This document shows positions 63,914-64,000 of a stretch of DNA of 64,000 nt, piece by piece; position 1 is the stretch's first letter; every line of letters begins with the position of its first letter. Origin of the DNA: Rotaria macrura (Eukaryota; Rotifera; Eurotatoria; Philodinida; Philodinidae); the NCBI GenBank assembly GCA_900239685.1, contig OENT01000516.1, positions 40,225 through 104,224 on the forward strand. The letters run 5' to 3'. The notes beneath the pieces were generated by a model. It had not been told where the DNA came from. It made no database searches and saw only the letters and a list, made by a program, of their open reading frames with translations. A program made the position numbers and the translations under genes.

Positions 63914-64000
63914 CCCAGGTCGTTCGTTCCGGAGCCCGGATCCGGCCGGAACCCGCAGGAAACGGGATATTTTCCGGCTTCTTCCTGCCGGTTCCGGTGT
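63914..64000. mobile_element. Partial copy of the CCGG-rich element, inverted relative to 56095-56190
   Basis: It begins ACCCAGGTCGTTCGTTCCGG and continues with blocks matching, reverse-complemented, the right end of the element at 54972-56190 (for example GAACCGGCAGGAAG and CGTTTCCTG). About 90% alike by eye. It runs off the window. Confidence 0.8.

Noticed and set aside
1-64000. tRNA, rRNA, CRISPR array or telomeric repeats
   Set aside because: Scanning by eye gave no T-arm plus anticodon arrangement, no rRNA-like block, no regularly spaced identical repeats and no telomeric tandem.

Overview
The window looks like nuclear DNA from an animal: AT-rich, with multi-exon genes, GT-AG introns mostly 50-90 nt long, a Wnt gene, and a receptor with EGF modules and a transmembrane segment. 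The small introns, acceptor-like AGs just upstream of start codons and many small decayed transposons suggest a bdelloid rotifer. That assignment is inference, since no ribosomal or mitochondrial marker is present. I saw no tRNA, rRNA or CRISPR.

Left part (1-35.6 kb) holds the host genes. A 19-exon gene on the minus strand (394-8227, continuing past the left edge) encodes the lysine-rich N-terminus and ankyrin repeats of what is probably a tankyrase/PME-5-like poly(ADP-ribose) polymerase. A complete four-exon Wnt gene, closest to Wnt-4, is on the plus strand (11407-15369). A minus-strand gene (18455-27254) encodes a type I membrane protein: signal peptide, beta-propeller-like region, long Ser/Thr-rich stalk, three EGF modules, one membrane segment and a cytoplasmic tail. 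An 853-bp insertion breaks its Ser/Thr-rich exon. An intronless type II membrane protein with an exostosin/GT47-like C-terminus is at 34489-35610. The first two genes are divergently oriented across about 3.2 kb.

Right part (35.6-64 kb) is gene-poor and full of mobile DNA: a decayed LINE (about 52.6-55.0 kb), foldback elements and palindromes (40.0-41.0, 41.6-42.45, 47.3-47.6, 56.3-57.9 kb), and many short non-autonomous DNA elements. Two of these have clear 8-bp target duplications (45617-46205 and 62356-62886). A small coiled-coil protein gene on the minus strand (59790-60891) is interrupted by one such element. A possible first exon of a further gene starts at 63731.

The most unusual theme is a set of unrelated short elements, each built from many copies of its own short motif in both orientations (AAGTC, GGATTTGG, TACGGCCGTA, TTTACT, GGATCCGATGAAATC, CCGGAACCGG and others). 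Two of the insertions leave an open, phase-consistent gene when removed together with one target duplication copy.
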